Of a DNA stretch of 64,000 nucleotides, positions 22,581 through 34,554 are shown one piece after another. Every line of letters starts with the position of its first letter. Positions within the stretch are counted from its first letter, which is position 1. The stretch spans positions 93,328,575-93,392,574 of the forward strand of contig CM056583.1 in NCBI GenBank assembly GCA_029721435.1, written 5' to 3'. The DNA is from Gymnothorax reevesii. Its lineage: Eukaryota > Chordata > Actinopteri > Anguilliformes > Muraenidae. Made by a program: the position numbers and the translations under genes. The notes below the pieces were generated by a model that was not told where the DNA came from, did no database searches, and worked only from the letters and a program-made list of their open reading frames with translations.

Positions 22581-25283
22581 AACCTGGTGAATCATATTGC
22601 ACTGATGTTCCCAGAGAGCAGAATGCTGTCGAATTGGATTTTAAAGAAGGCTTGTCACAACGCTGCTACAAGCACTACAAGAAACCAAGCCATCAGAGAA
22701 CCAACAGTCAGACTATATGATATATTCTGCTTCGCTATGTATTTTTATGTTTTATTTCTATTTTTTCCAGGAAGAATCTTTACAGATCTGTCTGCTGTAC
22801 AACAATAGGACCAATTGAAGCTTGTAGCTGTACAGCAGTTGACTCAAGTATGTCTTATTGTCTGAAATGCAATTTAGCAAGTTATTATCTTTGCTGTGGG
22901 AAGATGAATGTGATTGTTTTATTCTAATTTACACGTTGAGATGTTAAATTTACCTTTAGTTCCTCCATCTTCACTGAAATCAGTGTTAACGGTCATGCAC
23001 TGGCCTGAACATTCATGTGCGTTCTTCACTGCGGCCAGCTTTACCTTACCTTGGATTTAATGATTCTCTCACTGTGTCCTGTTACATTTGTGAGGCCGAT
23101 GTACGACATGATTTATTCACAAAATCTTGACAAATCTCCCAGCTTATGCAAGTGAATTCACGCTGCCACTTAGCACTTCTCCGTTAGCTGTGCTTGTCGG
23201 ATTCGCAGGCCACACTGCTGCAGTGCAGGAATGACCTGTGTGTGCGTTTGCCCCAGGTTTTCACGACCTTAACTGTCTTTTGGCTCTGCACTCAAACGGT
23301 TTGGTGCTTTTGGAATCCATGAAGTGGTCCAAGCTGCATGTTTTCCCACTGCTATAAAATTTTATTATTATCATCATTATTCCATGACAACCATTAGCAG
23401 TGCTTAGGGTGAAAAAACCTGAATTTGATTGGTTTCTCATTTTTCAGTTGCTCTTCCCTTACATCCAATAGAACTCCTGATCCCCCATCTGCACAAGGAC
23501 TATGATTCTTCAGGTATCTTTTAAATACCAGTCATGTAGCGTACATACTGACCGCTATGTTGCATATAGAATAATTAGCCCTATGTATGGCGGCTTAAAT
23601 GAGTAATGAGTCAGTATGAAATTCAGGGAATATGAAGTATTTTATTGTGGTTTTGTGGGGACGCCACTGCATGAGGGCTGACAGATGCATTGTGGGTAGT
23701 GCCTTAAGCTCACTCTGAGCGAGCGGATCTCTTCGCTACTAGGGGACACACCAACAAATTCAGCTTAGGGACTTTTGAAAATGGGTTTTTGAAAAAAGTT
23801 TTTATCCGTAAATTTTTTTGTGAGCATGGCGATGTGTGTTGGATTACAGCCCACAGGGAGGGGACTGTAGCCTGCAGCCCGCAGGACATTTAATGCAGCG
23901 AATGAAAGGCCAGGCAGTGCATCCATCAGCGCGAGTGCTTCAGAACCGACAGCTCAAGATGGAGTGGAAAGTTTTTATTTGCGTCTGCCCATTGCAGCCA
24001 GTATTGTTCCTGGGACAGCCACTCAACAGCCACGCTCCCTCCCTCTCTCACGCTGTCTCGGTCGGGAACGCGGCTCCAAACTGGGGAAAGTGCAGGTGCT
24101 AAATTACAACCACACTTCTATAATATCTGCCAATACAGAGGAGAAAAACCCCCTGTTAGCCTGCTCAATATGTCCGCTCCCCACCACTCCAGCACGCAAC
24201 ACGTTTGCTGTCTGAATGGCTTGATCGATGCACCGTACGCATCCTTCTCCTGTGGATTTCTGTTCAATTCAACAACATCAACAACCATAACTGAGGGGAA
24301 ACATGCGCAAGAACAGACTGGTATGTCAGTTCATCTCTCCATCAGTATTAAAATACAAAGAAACCGCAAAGGTTCTGTTTTTTTTTCTGTTATTTTTGTA
24401 ATTTCATTAGTCACGACGAATGAATTCAGCAAACTGAGGAAAAAACCTTTCGTAGCATTTTATGGAAACTTAAAATTTTCAAAATGAGAAACATTTTCAA
24501 ATGCCAGTGCATGGCGGTGCAGTTCTGGCTGTGCATCTCAGCAAGGGCCGTTGCTGTGTCCTGTCTCATAGGCTCGATGTCCTGGCTTTTAAAGGCAGGT
24601 TCTTCCAGAAGCTCTTTCCTGGCGAGCAGCTGTGCTGAGATAAGTGGCACACGAACCAGGCCATGCGCTCGCCTGGGGAAGGGCCTGCTGAGAACTTTAA
24701 TGCTGTTTTAAAAAGAAGAAAATTAGGGCTTTTCACTTTATCTGCCGCACACTCCCCCTCGTCCAAGTCTCTGATGAAAAGAGACACGACTGAAGATTGA
24801 CAGAATAAAGAAAACGGGTTTGTGTCACCTTCGCCCGGGGCTGCAGTGCAGTTGGTTCAGGCCAGTCGATTGCTTTCTTTCCCCGTCTTAGTCAAGCTCA
24901 TTCTTTGAGTCTTGATGGATACTTGCGCTTCTAAGAAAGAAAGTTCTGTTGAAATTAGGGGAGATCCAACATTCTAAATCAATTGTGATAAACAGTGCTG
25001 CCAAACAGAGTTTTCCGCCCTCTCGATTTCTTCTATTGTTCCTCATTTGTCATATTTAAATGTTTTAGATCATCCACCTAATTTAATAAGACAAAGAGAA
25101 TGTCAGCTCGCGCGAAATGCAGCTTTTAGATGATCACTCAATTTACTGAAGGCAAAGACTTATCCGAAACCTACATCACCTTCATGAAAAATACTTGCCC
25201 ACAAAACCTAACAACTGGCTGTGCCTTTCTTGGCTGCAACAACTGCAGTCAAACACTTCCGACATCTGGGATTTAATTTTTTA
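22581..25283. other. Intronic sequence with no recognised gene
   Basis: This is the longest stretch of apparently unique intron. Several 60-105-codon open frames were checked and none has a recognisable domain, splice context or repeat origin. Confidence 0.4.
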
Positions 25284-25412
25284 CCCCTTGTCCGACTCTG
25301 GCCGGAGGGGTATTGTCGTCACCTGTGTGTCCGTCTGTCGTCCGTCCATGATTTTGTCCGGGCCAGTACTTAGCAACTAATGATAGCACATGCTTTTGGG
25401 AAACGCGCCCCA
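25284..25412. repeat. Single copy of gtccgtc-type repeat plus half of a fold-back MITE
   Basis: The segment has ggccggaggggtat, tgtccgtctgtcgtccgtcc and gggccagtacttagcaacta, matching one unit of the array at 27003-27972. It is followed by cttttgggaaacgcgcccca, the same end as the small MITE at 17151-17259. Confidence 0.65.
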
Positions 25413-25650
25413 GGTACCATTTCGGTTTTATAAAAAGGAAACGATAAAGGTAAAGACTAATTTCAGAAATTAATTTTCATTCAGGACAGTTATTAATAGT
25501 TTAAGGTTGGTGGTTTGTTCCCAGAAGTATTACCTGTTGTCTGCAACACTTGTAAATATTTAACACGGTAGAGTCACATTATTATCACCACCAGCTAGTA
25601 TCCAGAGTAACCGCCGTGCGCAGCACAGACAGCAGCTAGACGGGAGTGTC

Positions 25651-25905
25651 TCAGTTAAGGTGCCGGAAGGTTCTCACAGGTATTTGGAGCCATGCTGACT
25701 GCAGTGTATCCGACAGCTGCTGGGAGGTGTGCGGTGGAGGATCCATTGAGCGAACATGATGACTGAGGTGGTCCCACAGATGCTCGATTGGGTTCCAGTC
25801 AGGGGAGTTAGGGGGCCGGTGAAGTACTTGGACATCTTGGTCGTGCTCTTCCAACCACTGTTGGAAATTTCTACAGTCTTGGCAGACTGGAGTGGGAAAA
25901 ACCAA
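25651..25905 (-). pseudogene. Tc1-like transposase, C-terminal fragment (outer element)
   Basis: The frame includes NFQQWLEEHDQDVQVLHRPP and NSPDWNPIEHLWDHL, the last catalytic block of a DDE transposase, where the Glu of PIE is the third metal ligand. It ends PVRTFRHLN. The upstream DNA-binding and first-Asp regions are absent or lost to the nested insertion. Confidence 0.75.
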
Positions 25906-25958
25906 ACAACAAATGTTTTCAGGCTTTTTATTACTTTAATAGCATCTCCATTCAGCAT

Positions 25959-26342
25959 TCAGTATGAGACGCGTCCTCCACAGTTCTTGATAGACTGTTT
26001 CACCTCTTTTGTCATGGAGCTGTCCAGGTTTTTGCAGGTTGCCTTGATTTCTTCGTTGTGATGCCACACCTGGACACCTGCATTGATGACTTTGGCTTTT
26101 GTGGTGCAGCCCTTCTGCTGCAGCCTTGACCTGATGATGAACCAGAGCTTCTCAGTGGGACTGAGGTCAGGCGAATTACCAGGCCAGTCCAACACAGTTA
26201 CAGCACTGTGTTGATGATGCAGTTGCATTAGTTGCATCATGCCAATCAAGGAAATTAAAACGTGACTAAAAGGTACTATGCAGTGATCTTTGAGGTGGTT
26301 ATGAAAAGCGTCCTTCTTTCGGCACGGCTGTTTGCACTCCAT
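25959..26342 (-). pseudogene. Tc1/mariner-type transposase, C-terminal fragment (inner element)
   Basis: The frame contains TVLDWPGNSPDLSPTEKLW followed by IIRSRLQQKGCTTKAKVI, matching the third catalytic block of a Tc1/mariner transposase with Glu in PTEKLW. The sequence differs from the neighbouring outer copy, so it belongs to a separate family. No N-terminal domain is visible. Confidence 0.7.
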
Positions 26343-26624
26343 TCAGCTCATTCAGTTGACAGGCACCTTTATCCAATTAATTTGCACAAGACTGTAGCCG
26401 TGTGAGATGTCCCATTGCCTTGCAGGAAGAGCCCATTCGCCCCAGGGAAGACAATCTGTATGTATGGGGGTGCGTCATATATGACAGAAACGAGTGATAT
26501 GTCTGCGGAATACCTACAGCACACCTTATATACCCACCAAGCCAGCTCAGGGCACGTGCTTTATTATCATTTGCTACGTTCTGCTGACATCAAAAGTTGG
26601 AGGTGGTCATAATAATGTGACTGG

Positions 26625-27002
26625 ACCATGTATAAAAAATTAAATTTTCCTATTTTACCATTACTTCTTGACCATTATTTGCAAAACAGTGAAGACATAA
26701 TGGAAAAGACAATGTTAATGTAATTTAGATGCATGACCCCTCTCCAGTGGGTCAAAGCTGGAGAGAACGGATGCCTGAGACAGTAGGGACTGGTGATTGA
26801 TGAGGTCATAATGCAGCATAGAGGGGGCTGTATACACAACTATGCTGTCACTCAAGTAGTTTTAGGGTATATTTGTACAATAACACACACCCTTGGGTTA
26901 CTCATTGCCAAGGAAAATACTGTTCTATATTTGACCCGGCACCCGAAGTCGATGTGCGTTTTGCTAGACTTTCACCAAGGAATATACTGTAGCTTGATTT
27001 TT
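26625..27002. other. Intronic sequence with no recognised gene
   Basis: No gene or repeat family was recognised here. Confidence 0.4.
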
Positions 27003-27972
27003 ACCCCTCCGGGCCGGAATCGTCAACTGCATATCTGTCTGTCGTCTGGCGTCCGTCCATGATTTTGTCCACGCCAGTAATCGGCAACTAATTATCGCAG
27101 CTTCACCAAATTTGGTATGGAAACTCACTGTGACACATAGATGTGCAACGTTAGGTTTTTTGCTGGATTTGATCTTTGACCTTAGCGCTGTGACCTTGAC
27201 CCTGGAAATCTTGTCCGGATGACATTTTCTGGGCCAGTACTCAGCAACTTATGATCGCAGCTTCATCAAATTTGGTATGGTAACTGACAATGACCCATAA
27301 ATGTGCAACATCACGTTGTTTGATGGATTTGACCTTTGACCTTAGCGCTGTGACCTTGACCCTAGAAATCTTGCCCGGGATCAGTACTCGGCATCTAATT
27401 CTCGCAGCTTCATCAAATTCGGTATGGTTACTCACTATGACTCATAGATGTGCAGTGCCAGGTTTTTTGCTGTATTTAACCTTTGACCTTAGCTCTGTGA
27501 CATTGAATATTGAAATATTGTCCTCGTCAGTACTTGGCAACTAATTCTCACAGCTTCACCAAATTTGGTATGGTTACTCACTGTCACGCACACATCTGCA
27601 ATGTCATGTTTTTTGCTGGATTTCACCTTTGACCTTTGCACTGTGACCTTAAGGCAGGAAATCTTATATGGGTCAGTACTCTGCAACTAATTCTTGCAGC
27701 TTCACCAAATTTGGTATGGTAACTCACTATGACCCATAGATGTGCAACGTCACGTCTTTTGCTGGATTTGACCTTTGACCTTAGCTCTGTGACCATGACC
27801 CTGGAAATCTTGACCGGGTCAGTACTCGGCAACTACTGATCGCAGCTTCACCAAATTTGGTATGGTAACTGTGACACATCGATCTGCAACGTCACCTTTT
27901 TTCCCCGAATTTGACCTTTGGCCTTAACGCTGTGACGTTGAGGCAGGAAATCATGTCCGGGCCGAGGGGTAT
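27003..27972. repeat. Tandem array, ~147-bp period, six units, with inverted G/C-rich ends
   Basis: The phrase cagtactcggcaacta or a close variant recurs at about 27075, 27232, 27380, 27525, 27673 and 27817 (spacings 157, 148, 145, 148 and 144). Each unit also has ccaaatttggtatggt, tgctggatttgacctttgac and tgtgaccttgaccctggaaa. The array is bounded by acccctccgggccgg on the left and ccgggccgaggggt on the right, an inverted pair, so it may be a non-autonomous mobile unit. Single copies or relatives lie near 25284 and 55038. Confidence 0.85.
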
Positions 27973-28089
27973 TCAGGAACGCATTATGTTTCTTGGCTGT
28001 TGTCACTGAAAATAACAACTGGATATCTTTTGCCATTTTTTAAAGAAAAAAAATTATGGAAAATGACATTATTTTGTTGAATGTTTTGA
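27973..28089. other. Short unassigned spacer
   Basis: No feature was recognised between the tandem array and the SINE. Confidence 0.4.
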
Positions 28090-28250
28090 TGCACCCCGGT
28101 GGCTCATGAGTGTGTGCAGCATAAAGGCTTTTCACAGCGACCCAGGTTCGATTCCAGCTCGAGTCATTTGCCATGTCTTCCCCGTTCTTTTCCCCAACTT
28201 TCCTGTCTCTCTCCTCAGTATAACTCTAATAAAGGAAAACAATCCCCCCA
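28090..28250 (+). mobile_element. tRNA-derived SINE
   Basis: The head shows a degenerate A-box region, ggtggctcatgagtgtg, followed about 40 bp later by a perfect B box, ggttcgattcc (28146-28156). A tail follows with gccatgtcttccccgttctt, ccccaactttcctgtctctc and a terminal ctaataaaggaaaaca. The order is typical of a tRNA-headed fish SINE transcribed by RNA polymerase III. No flanking duplication was verified. Confidence 0.75.
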
Positions 28251-28935
28251 AAAAATGTTTTCATGACATGAAAATCAGTTAATGAAAAAAATGACTTGCC
28301 AGATTTAATGGAAATGGCTCTAGACTTGATAAAATCGCAGTAAATAACAAATTACAGCTGCATATCTGTCACAGTAGGGATAAATAATTGTGCGATTTAA
28401 GCAGCTGTTTGCGTACAAAATGCAAAAAAATAGACTGGAAGTTTAAAAAATGTGGGTGATTTATGCAAGATACCAGTCACAGAATAGGTGGGGATTGATT
28501 TTTTTCTGATAAAATGGAGGCATATCGCTTCCGTGAGGTGAGATCCACGAGTGATGGACATAAACTACACTTCTAAAAACACTTTGAGTGGAATAGGCTT
28601 ATCTCACAGAATTCTGGGAAACAAACAACTACTGACTCAATGCATTATTTATAATTTACAACTCTTAGCAAAAATAATGGATTTACTGCACTTAGTGGAT
28701 GTTCATCCAGATTTTTTAAAGACTTTTTGATAGCGAATAAACAAATTGCAGACAACATATAAAACAATTTTTGTTCAATTGACCACTCTTAAATTCCATG
28801 CATACCACGCATTCCAATGCCAAAACGAGGCTTTACTAGCAAGTCTAAGTATGGCCACATCCCGATCAGTGTTTCGGCGTTGTGTCCCGCAGTGTACTGC
28901 GGATACTAGATTGCACGCTGATCTTATTTTTCATT
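28251..28935. other. Intronic sequence with no recognised gene
   Basis: No gene or repeat family was recognised here. Confidence 0.4.
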
Positions 28936-29087
28936 GTTACCTTGAAGTAGTTTACATCCTGAAAGTCACGATAAGTCGATTGACGTGCACAAAAGAATAG
29001 ATTGCAATCTCCCCAATCCTTCCTATTCGTTTGTGCTTGTCAATCGTGACTTTCAAGATGGAGGCGATTGGAAACTACCTCAAGGTA
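28936..29087. repeat. Long imperfect inverted repeat (hairpin of ~152 nt)
   Basis: Arms 28936-29000 and 29023-29087 are complementary with a loop of about 22 nt. Shared blocks are accttgaagtagttt, tgaaagtcacgat, cgattgac and gaatag; the two arms differ by insertions of roughly 8 and 11 nt. Either a fold-back transposon or, if transcribed, a long hairpin RNA would look like this. Confidence 0.75.
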
Positions 29088-29213
29088 CTGTTTGCATAAA
29101 AGTCTTTTTTAATAAACTACCGGTGCATTTTCAAAGTTCTCAGTGCCTTGTTTTAAATGTCAGGGCCCTCGGAATTCTACCAATGAAGTGTGGAGCTACT
29201 TTGAGCCTTGTTA

Positions 29214-29870
29214 AAAGGACATTGTGTAGGAATTACTCCCATCCAGCGTTGGAATCGTGTATTACATTCAAACGAACAATGCAGTCAAGCGCCTCACTTT
29301 TTTAAACACGTATTGCAACTACGGCAGCCACCGTGTATAAAAAAGCCTTGCCAACTTGAAAGCTGGCAACTTCAACGTCCCTTAGAAAATCTTTCTCCTT
29401 CATTAGCTCCTTCCACCTGGGGAAGGCTAGCCCGATGTTCACCCTTGTTTTTTGAGCACACCGGTGGCGCTGCCTTTTCAATTCTTTTTTGTTTTTTTGC
29501 GGATGAGGATTCCGTCTCCTGTGCTGCTGCTGCATATGTGTGGTCCTGCATTATGCTGCAGTAGAGCTGATTTTCAAAGTCGCTGCGGTAGCCTCTCTTC
29601 CTGATTTCCTTCGGTGTCTCAATCACTCTGCACTGGCTGGCAGGGCAAACGTGGATTTATTCCGCATTTGGTGCCATTTGACTCTCACCGGTGGCAACAG
29701 TTTCAAGATGGCTGCCTGTCATGGCGCTCCCCTACCAGCTTACCCGCCCAATGTAGAAACAAGTCTGAAATTCTTCGTTTACGAGAATATATCAGATTAT
29801 TATTGTAGGTCATAACTTAGACGTATATTTTGGCAAATAAAAAAATGTAAATGTTACACATTGTCCCTTC
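29214..29870. mobile_element. Non-autonomous DNA transposon (~0.65 kb)
   Basis: The ends aaaaggacattgtgtagg and acattgtccctt are inverted over about 15 bp. The interior includes tactcccatccagcgttgga and caagatggctgcc, phrases frequent in a fish interspersed repeat. Open frames inside have no domain and are not called. Confidence 0.55.
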
Positions 29871-29979
29871 AATGATGAAAAAATAGCTATTTCTTTGCAT
29901 GACAATGCTATTCCCTATTTGCTACCATTGTAAGCCTGTTTGGATCATGGAGCTTAGGCGCTTTGGCTAAAAAGCCATG

Positions 29980-31429
29980 TACAGCACCTTCCATAATTAT
30001 TGGCACCCCTGGTTAAGATGTGTTAAAAGCCTTAAAATAAATTCAATTTTTATCGCAGAAGCATACTTTCACACTGAAAATTGTAGAAAAATGTAACCTT
30101 AAACTCAAACGAAGTTTAGGGCTAAAAAAAATCCCTGACTAATAAATAATTATTTTTCATAAAATCAGCAGTTCAACAATTATTGGCACCCCTAAAAATT
30201 CTTAGGAATTAAATGTAATTGAAGTATTTATGTCATTTCTACAGTAGTTTACAAAGTTGATCAGAGTATCTAGGAACATTTAATTAGTAAATCATCACTT
30301 CCTGTTTCCCTGGGGTATAAATATGATGTGACACAGAGGCCATTTCTCTTATCAACTCTTCAACATAGGAACACACCATTCAAGTAAGGCAGATGTGTGT
30401 TGACATTCACAAGTCAGGCAATGGCTACAAGAAAATGGCCACTCGCCTGCACCTGCCCATATCTACTGTCAGAGGAATCATTAAGAAGTTTAAAACAACT
30501 GGAACAGTGGTAAACAAGCCTGGACTAGGACGCAAGGTTATTTTGCCACCACTCAGTGAGGAGGATGGTGAGAGAAATAAAAAGTTCTCCAAAGCTCACT
30601 GTCAAAGAATTGCAAAAAATGGTTGCATCTTGGGGTCACAGAGTCTCCAAAGCAACCATCCGGCGCTATCTACATGCCAACAAGCTGTTTGGGAGGCATG
30701 CATGGAAAAAACCTTTTCTCGCTCACAATCATAAACGCAAATGTCTGGACTTTGCTAAGCGGTAATGGGACTTCAACTTGGACCGTGTGCTTTGGTCAGA
30801 TGAGACCACGATAGAGCTTTTTGGCAACAAACACTCTAAGTGGGTCTGGCGGAACACAAAAGATGAGTATGCAGAAAAGCACCTCATGCCCACTGTGAAG
30901 TATGGGGGAGGATCGGTGATGCTGTGGGCCTGTTTCTCTTCCAGAGGCCCTGGGAACCTTGTTAGCGTGCATGGCATCATGAACGCTTTGAAATACCACG
31001 ATGTTTTAAATCAAAATTTGGTGGGCTCTGCCCGAAAGCTGAAGATGGGTTGTCACTGGGTCTTTCAGCAAGATAATGACCGTAAACATGTGGCCAAATC
31101 TACACAGAAATGGTTCACCAGACACAGAATCAAGCTCCTCCCATGGCCATCTCAGTCCCCAGACCTCAACCCCATTGAAAACCTGAGGAGTGAGCTGAAG
31201 AGGAGAGTGCAGAGGAGAGGACCCACACATAGTTTGATGTGAAAGAATTATTTCTTAATGTAGGATTTTTTTCCCACTGAATAAATGCACATAACTGCAC
31301 TTGAACTAAAGTTTGGATTTTTCTCTTTTTCTCATTGTGGTCCTAAATTATTTAGAAAAAAATTGAATTTATTAGAAGCTAAAGAACACATCTTATCCAG
31401 GAGTGCAAACAATTATGGAGGGCGATGTA
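29980..31429 (+). mobile_element. Tc1-like transposon (1.45 kb), nearly complete but inactive
   Basis: The left end tacagcaccttccataatta and the right end aattatggagggcgatgta are inverted over about 30 bp with mismatches and are bounded by TA, the Tc1/mariner target. The transposase is on the + strand. The length is slightly under the usual ~1.6 kb because the 3' part of the transposase is deleted. Confidence 0.9.
30393..31242 (+). pseudogene. Tc1 transposase pseudogene (DD34E)
   Basis: The product cuts and pastes its own element in active relatives. In order are a helix-turn-helix region (MATRLHLPISTVRGIIKKF), a second paired-type DNA-binding region (LTVKELQKMVASWGHRVSKA) and the DDE catalytic core: LWSDET (first Asp), FQQDND (second Asp) and SPDLNPIENL (Glu). 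Thirty-four residues separate the second Asp and the Glu. Breaks seen are a frameshift near 30555, a TAA stop at 30763-30765 and a premature end after about RRVQRRGPTHSLM where roughly 50 C-terminal residues are missing. The start at 30393 is the first Met; the true start may be a little upstream. Confidence 0.9.
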
Positions 31430-32510
31430 TTTTGAAATGTTGCGTGCGTACGGAGGTGGGGTATTCAACGAAAGTTACTACTCATTATCATTTTTCAATG
31501 CACACCAAGTCAATTTCACCTCAGAATTCTGCTTTAAGATCACATATTGAAAATAAATGTGTAACGTATCTTGCATTGTTGTCCATACATGTTAATCCCA
31601 AAATTTTAAGCAGCAACAGGGTGTAATAATAGGAACACGCTGTCAATCGTTTCTCTTCCCAATGATGCAGGCAGAAGAAATAAATGAGCAACCACTACTA
31701 TGTTCACTACTGGTAAGAATTTGCGAATGCCCCAGCTAGCCAGCTAACTCCTATTCGAAATGCTTCATATTGACGTAAGCGGACATGCCTGAAGCAGCAA
31801 AGTAAAATGCGACATTAACACACCATGCAGATATAGGACAGAGGCTTCTTTATTCCAACATTTTAAAGATAAGGAGAGGAGCTCATTTGATTGGTGAAAA
31901 TTTGACTCGGCTGTGTTAAACCCACTCACGCCTTCTCTCCTCCCTCCTAGCTACTTGCGCTGGCAGGAGGGACAGAGGTGGGACAGAGGAGTACTTGCGC
32001 TGGGCACAAAATTGCAAAATACGCCTGCATACACCCCATTGGGGTGGTGTTCCTTCCATTCCCCGTGCCTGCGCTGCTCCTGTGCCTGGTCAACGAATTT
32101 AGAGCCCCGAGTAACCAAAGGAGGCGATCCAGTGGCACATCTCAAGACTCGCTTTGGACAAACATGAATATTCACGACCTGAATATTAAGAGTGGTCAAT
32201 AGATGAACAGTCTGGCTTCATGAATCACACCTAAAATTATTTTAATTAATGGAATATTTTTAACATAAAGTAGAGGGAAAAAAATGTGGAATCACTCAAT
32301 GTTGAGAAAAAATTGTGGAATACTAGCACAAATCTGAATGCTGAAATTAGTCTGCAGTTGAGAGGGCTTGCAGACCTTCATGAGGTGTTAAGACTTCTCA
32401 ACATGGAAACATTGCACCAACAAGAGAGCTTGCAATTGAAACGAAGGAAAAGATGTTTTTTTTTTTATTGCTCCAAGAAGGAAATTCAACATGGAGATTG
32501 GACATAATTT
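31430..32510. other. Intronic sequence, possibly with a faint transposon remnant
   Basis: The stretch 32280-32505 has gtggaatcactcaa and gtggaatact phrases and an amphipathic reading that may come from a decayed Tc1 relative, but no motif is firm. Nothing else was recognised. Confidence 0.35.
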
Positions 32511-34060
32511 ATAACACGGATTCCAAAATAGCTGGAACGAAGTGTAAATTGTGAATAAAATCAAAATACAATGACTTTCAGATCACATGAGCCAGTATGT
32601 TATTTACAATAGAACATAGATAACATTTCAAATGCTAAAACTGAGACATCTTACATTTCACAAAATGAGGTTATTTCAAATTTTCTGGCTGCAACAGGTC
32701 TCAAAAAAGTTGGACACAGGCAAAAAAGGGCTGAAAAAGCAATTAATATATAAAAGAATCAGCTGAAAGAACATTTAGCAAGTAATTAAGTTAACTGGCA
32801 TGAGGTGTGTTACATGATTGGCTATAAAAGGGATGTCTGAGAGAGGCTGAGTCTCTCAGAAGTAAAGATGGCCAGAGGCTCTCCAACCTGTGAAGGCTTG
32901 CGTAAAAAATTGTGGAATACTTTAATGTCAAATGTCAAATTGCAAAAGCTTTTAAGGTCCCCTCATCGACAGTGCATAACATCATCAAAAGGTTCAGAGA
33001 AACTGGAAGAATCTCTATGCGTAAGGGACGAAGACCTTAATTAAATGCCCTCAGACGCCACTACCTCTCTCACCGGCAAGATTCTGTCATTTACATTACT
33101 AAATGGGCTCAGGAATACTTCAAGAAACCACTGTCTGTAAACACAGTCCGCTGTGCCATCCACAGATGGCACCTAAAACTCTACCATGCAAGAAGGAAGC
33201 CATTGTTGAGCATGATTCAAAAGTTCCGCCATTTTCTGTGGGCCAAGCCTCATTTAAAATGGACTGTAGCAAAGTGGCAAAGTGTCCTGTGGTCAGACAA
33301 GTCCAAATTTGACATTCTTGTTGGAAATCATGGGCGACATGTGCTCCGGGTCCCCCCTCCTTTTATCAGCGTTCAGTTCAAAAGCGAGCATCTCTGATGG
33401 TATGAGGATGCATTAGTACATATGGTGTGGGACTCTTGCATGTTTTAAAAAGCACCATGAATGCTGAAAGGTATATAAAGGTTTTAGAGCAACATATGCT
33501 CCCCTCCAGAGACATCTATTCCAGGGAAGGACTTGTGTATTTCAGCAGAACAATGCAAAACCACATACGGCAGCTATTACAACAGCATGGCTTCATAGTA
33601 GAAGAGTCCGTGTGCTGAACTGGCCTGCCTGCAGTCCTGATCTTTCACCGATTGAGAATATTTGGCGCATAATTAAACGAAAAGTCCTTCAAAGGAGACC
33701 CGAAACTCTCCAGCAGCTGGAAGCCTGCATTAAACAAGAGTGGGATCAAATTCCAATGGCTGAACTCAAGAACCTTGTCTCCTCAATGCCCAGACGCCTC
33801 TATTCTGTATTAAAAAGAAGAGGGGATGCTACACCATGGTAAACAGGCCCCTGTCCCAACTTTTTTGAGACCTGCTGCAGCCATCAAATTTGAAATGAGC
33901 TAATTTTGTGGATAAAATTGTAAAACTTCTCAGTTTAAACATTTTCTATGTTATCTTTGTTCTATTGTGAATAAAATACTGGCTGGTGTGATTTAAAAGT
34001 TATTGCGTTTTGATTTTAATTCATAATTAACACTGTTCCAACTATTTCAGAATTGGGCTT
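32511..34060 (+). mobile_element. Tc1/mariner element, nearly full length (copy B)
   Basis: The left end ggattccaaaatagctgg and the right end ccaactatttcagaattggg are inverted over about 20 bp, and the same subterminal phrases (gtgaataaaatcaaaa, atgactttcagatcacatga) recur inverted on both sides. Three related copies are present in this window at 17817, 47581 and 51263. The transposase runs on the + strand and is disrupted. Confidence 0.85.
32868..33842 (+). pseudogene. Tc1/mariner transposase pseudogene (copy B)
   Basis: An ATG at 32868 (MARGSPTCEG) precedes a degenerate DNA-binding domain. The catalytic core is split over frames: [13 protein letters not shown] gives the first Asp, the second-Asp block near 33543-33560 reads FSRTMQNH instead of FQQDNAKPH because of a frameshift, and SPDLSPIENIWRIIKRKV gives the Glu. 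The C-terminus is intact, ending in KRRGDATPW at the stop at 33840. Copy D keeps the second-Asp block missing here. Confidence 0.85.
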
Positions 34061-34111
34061 TTAAAATAAAGGCCCATGACAAGGCCTCATCCAGCAAAGC
34101 TGATCTGTCAA

Positions 34112-34554
34112 TAGCTGTTTCCATTTCCCTGTTTTAATGCGCATTTTGAAGTTTGGCATCAGAAAAGGCAATGGAAACATCATCATTTGAAAAAAAAATC
34201 CTCTGATTCGCAAAACCGTTTTTACACTTGCTTGAGGTGGATTTTGACATATGCCAAAAAAGACTTAATGCGCAAAATCTGTAATGGAAACACATTTTTC
34301 GAATAAACTCTGAAACAGCAAGTGTTTCCGCTGCCGCGGTCTTCTCTGTTCTCCATTCTCGCTTTTGAGGTTGCCTGGCAATGACGTTCATACGTGTTTA
34401 TCTGACATACGTACGCACGCACGTCACTGCTTACATAGTGTTGTTTATTTACTCGCAACCGCTTGAGGGAAACATATGGAAACGCGCTTTATTTGCATTT
34501 TGTTTTTGCAAATTTTCACAAGATTTGCTTCAAAGTTAAATGGAAACATAGCTA
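34112..34554. mobile_element. MITE (443 bp) with tagct...tttccattt termini
   Basis: The left end tagctgtttccatttccc and the right end aaatggaaacatagcta are inverted over about 15 bp. The interior repeats tggaaac phrases and includes gcgcaaaat-like inverted pairs. No coding sequence is present. This terminus is common on short fish elements. Confidence 0.7.

Larger units (their letters stand above)
25569..26624 (-). mobile_element. Tc1-like transposon, with a second Tc1 remnant inside
   Basis: The left end tagagtcacattattatcac and the right end gtggtcataataatgtgact are inverted copies. The minus strand codes for the C-terminal part of a Tc1 transposase at 25651-25905. A different Tc1 transposase remnant (25959-26342) lies between this and the far end, implying a nested insertion. 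Neither coding region is intact. Confidence 0.7.

Noticed and set aside
32286..32507. 73-codon frame upstream of mariner copy B as a transposase piece
   Set aside because: It shows a charged composition but no identifiable catalytic or helix-turn-helix motif; noted only as a faint remnant.
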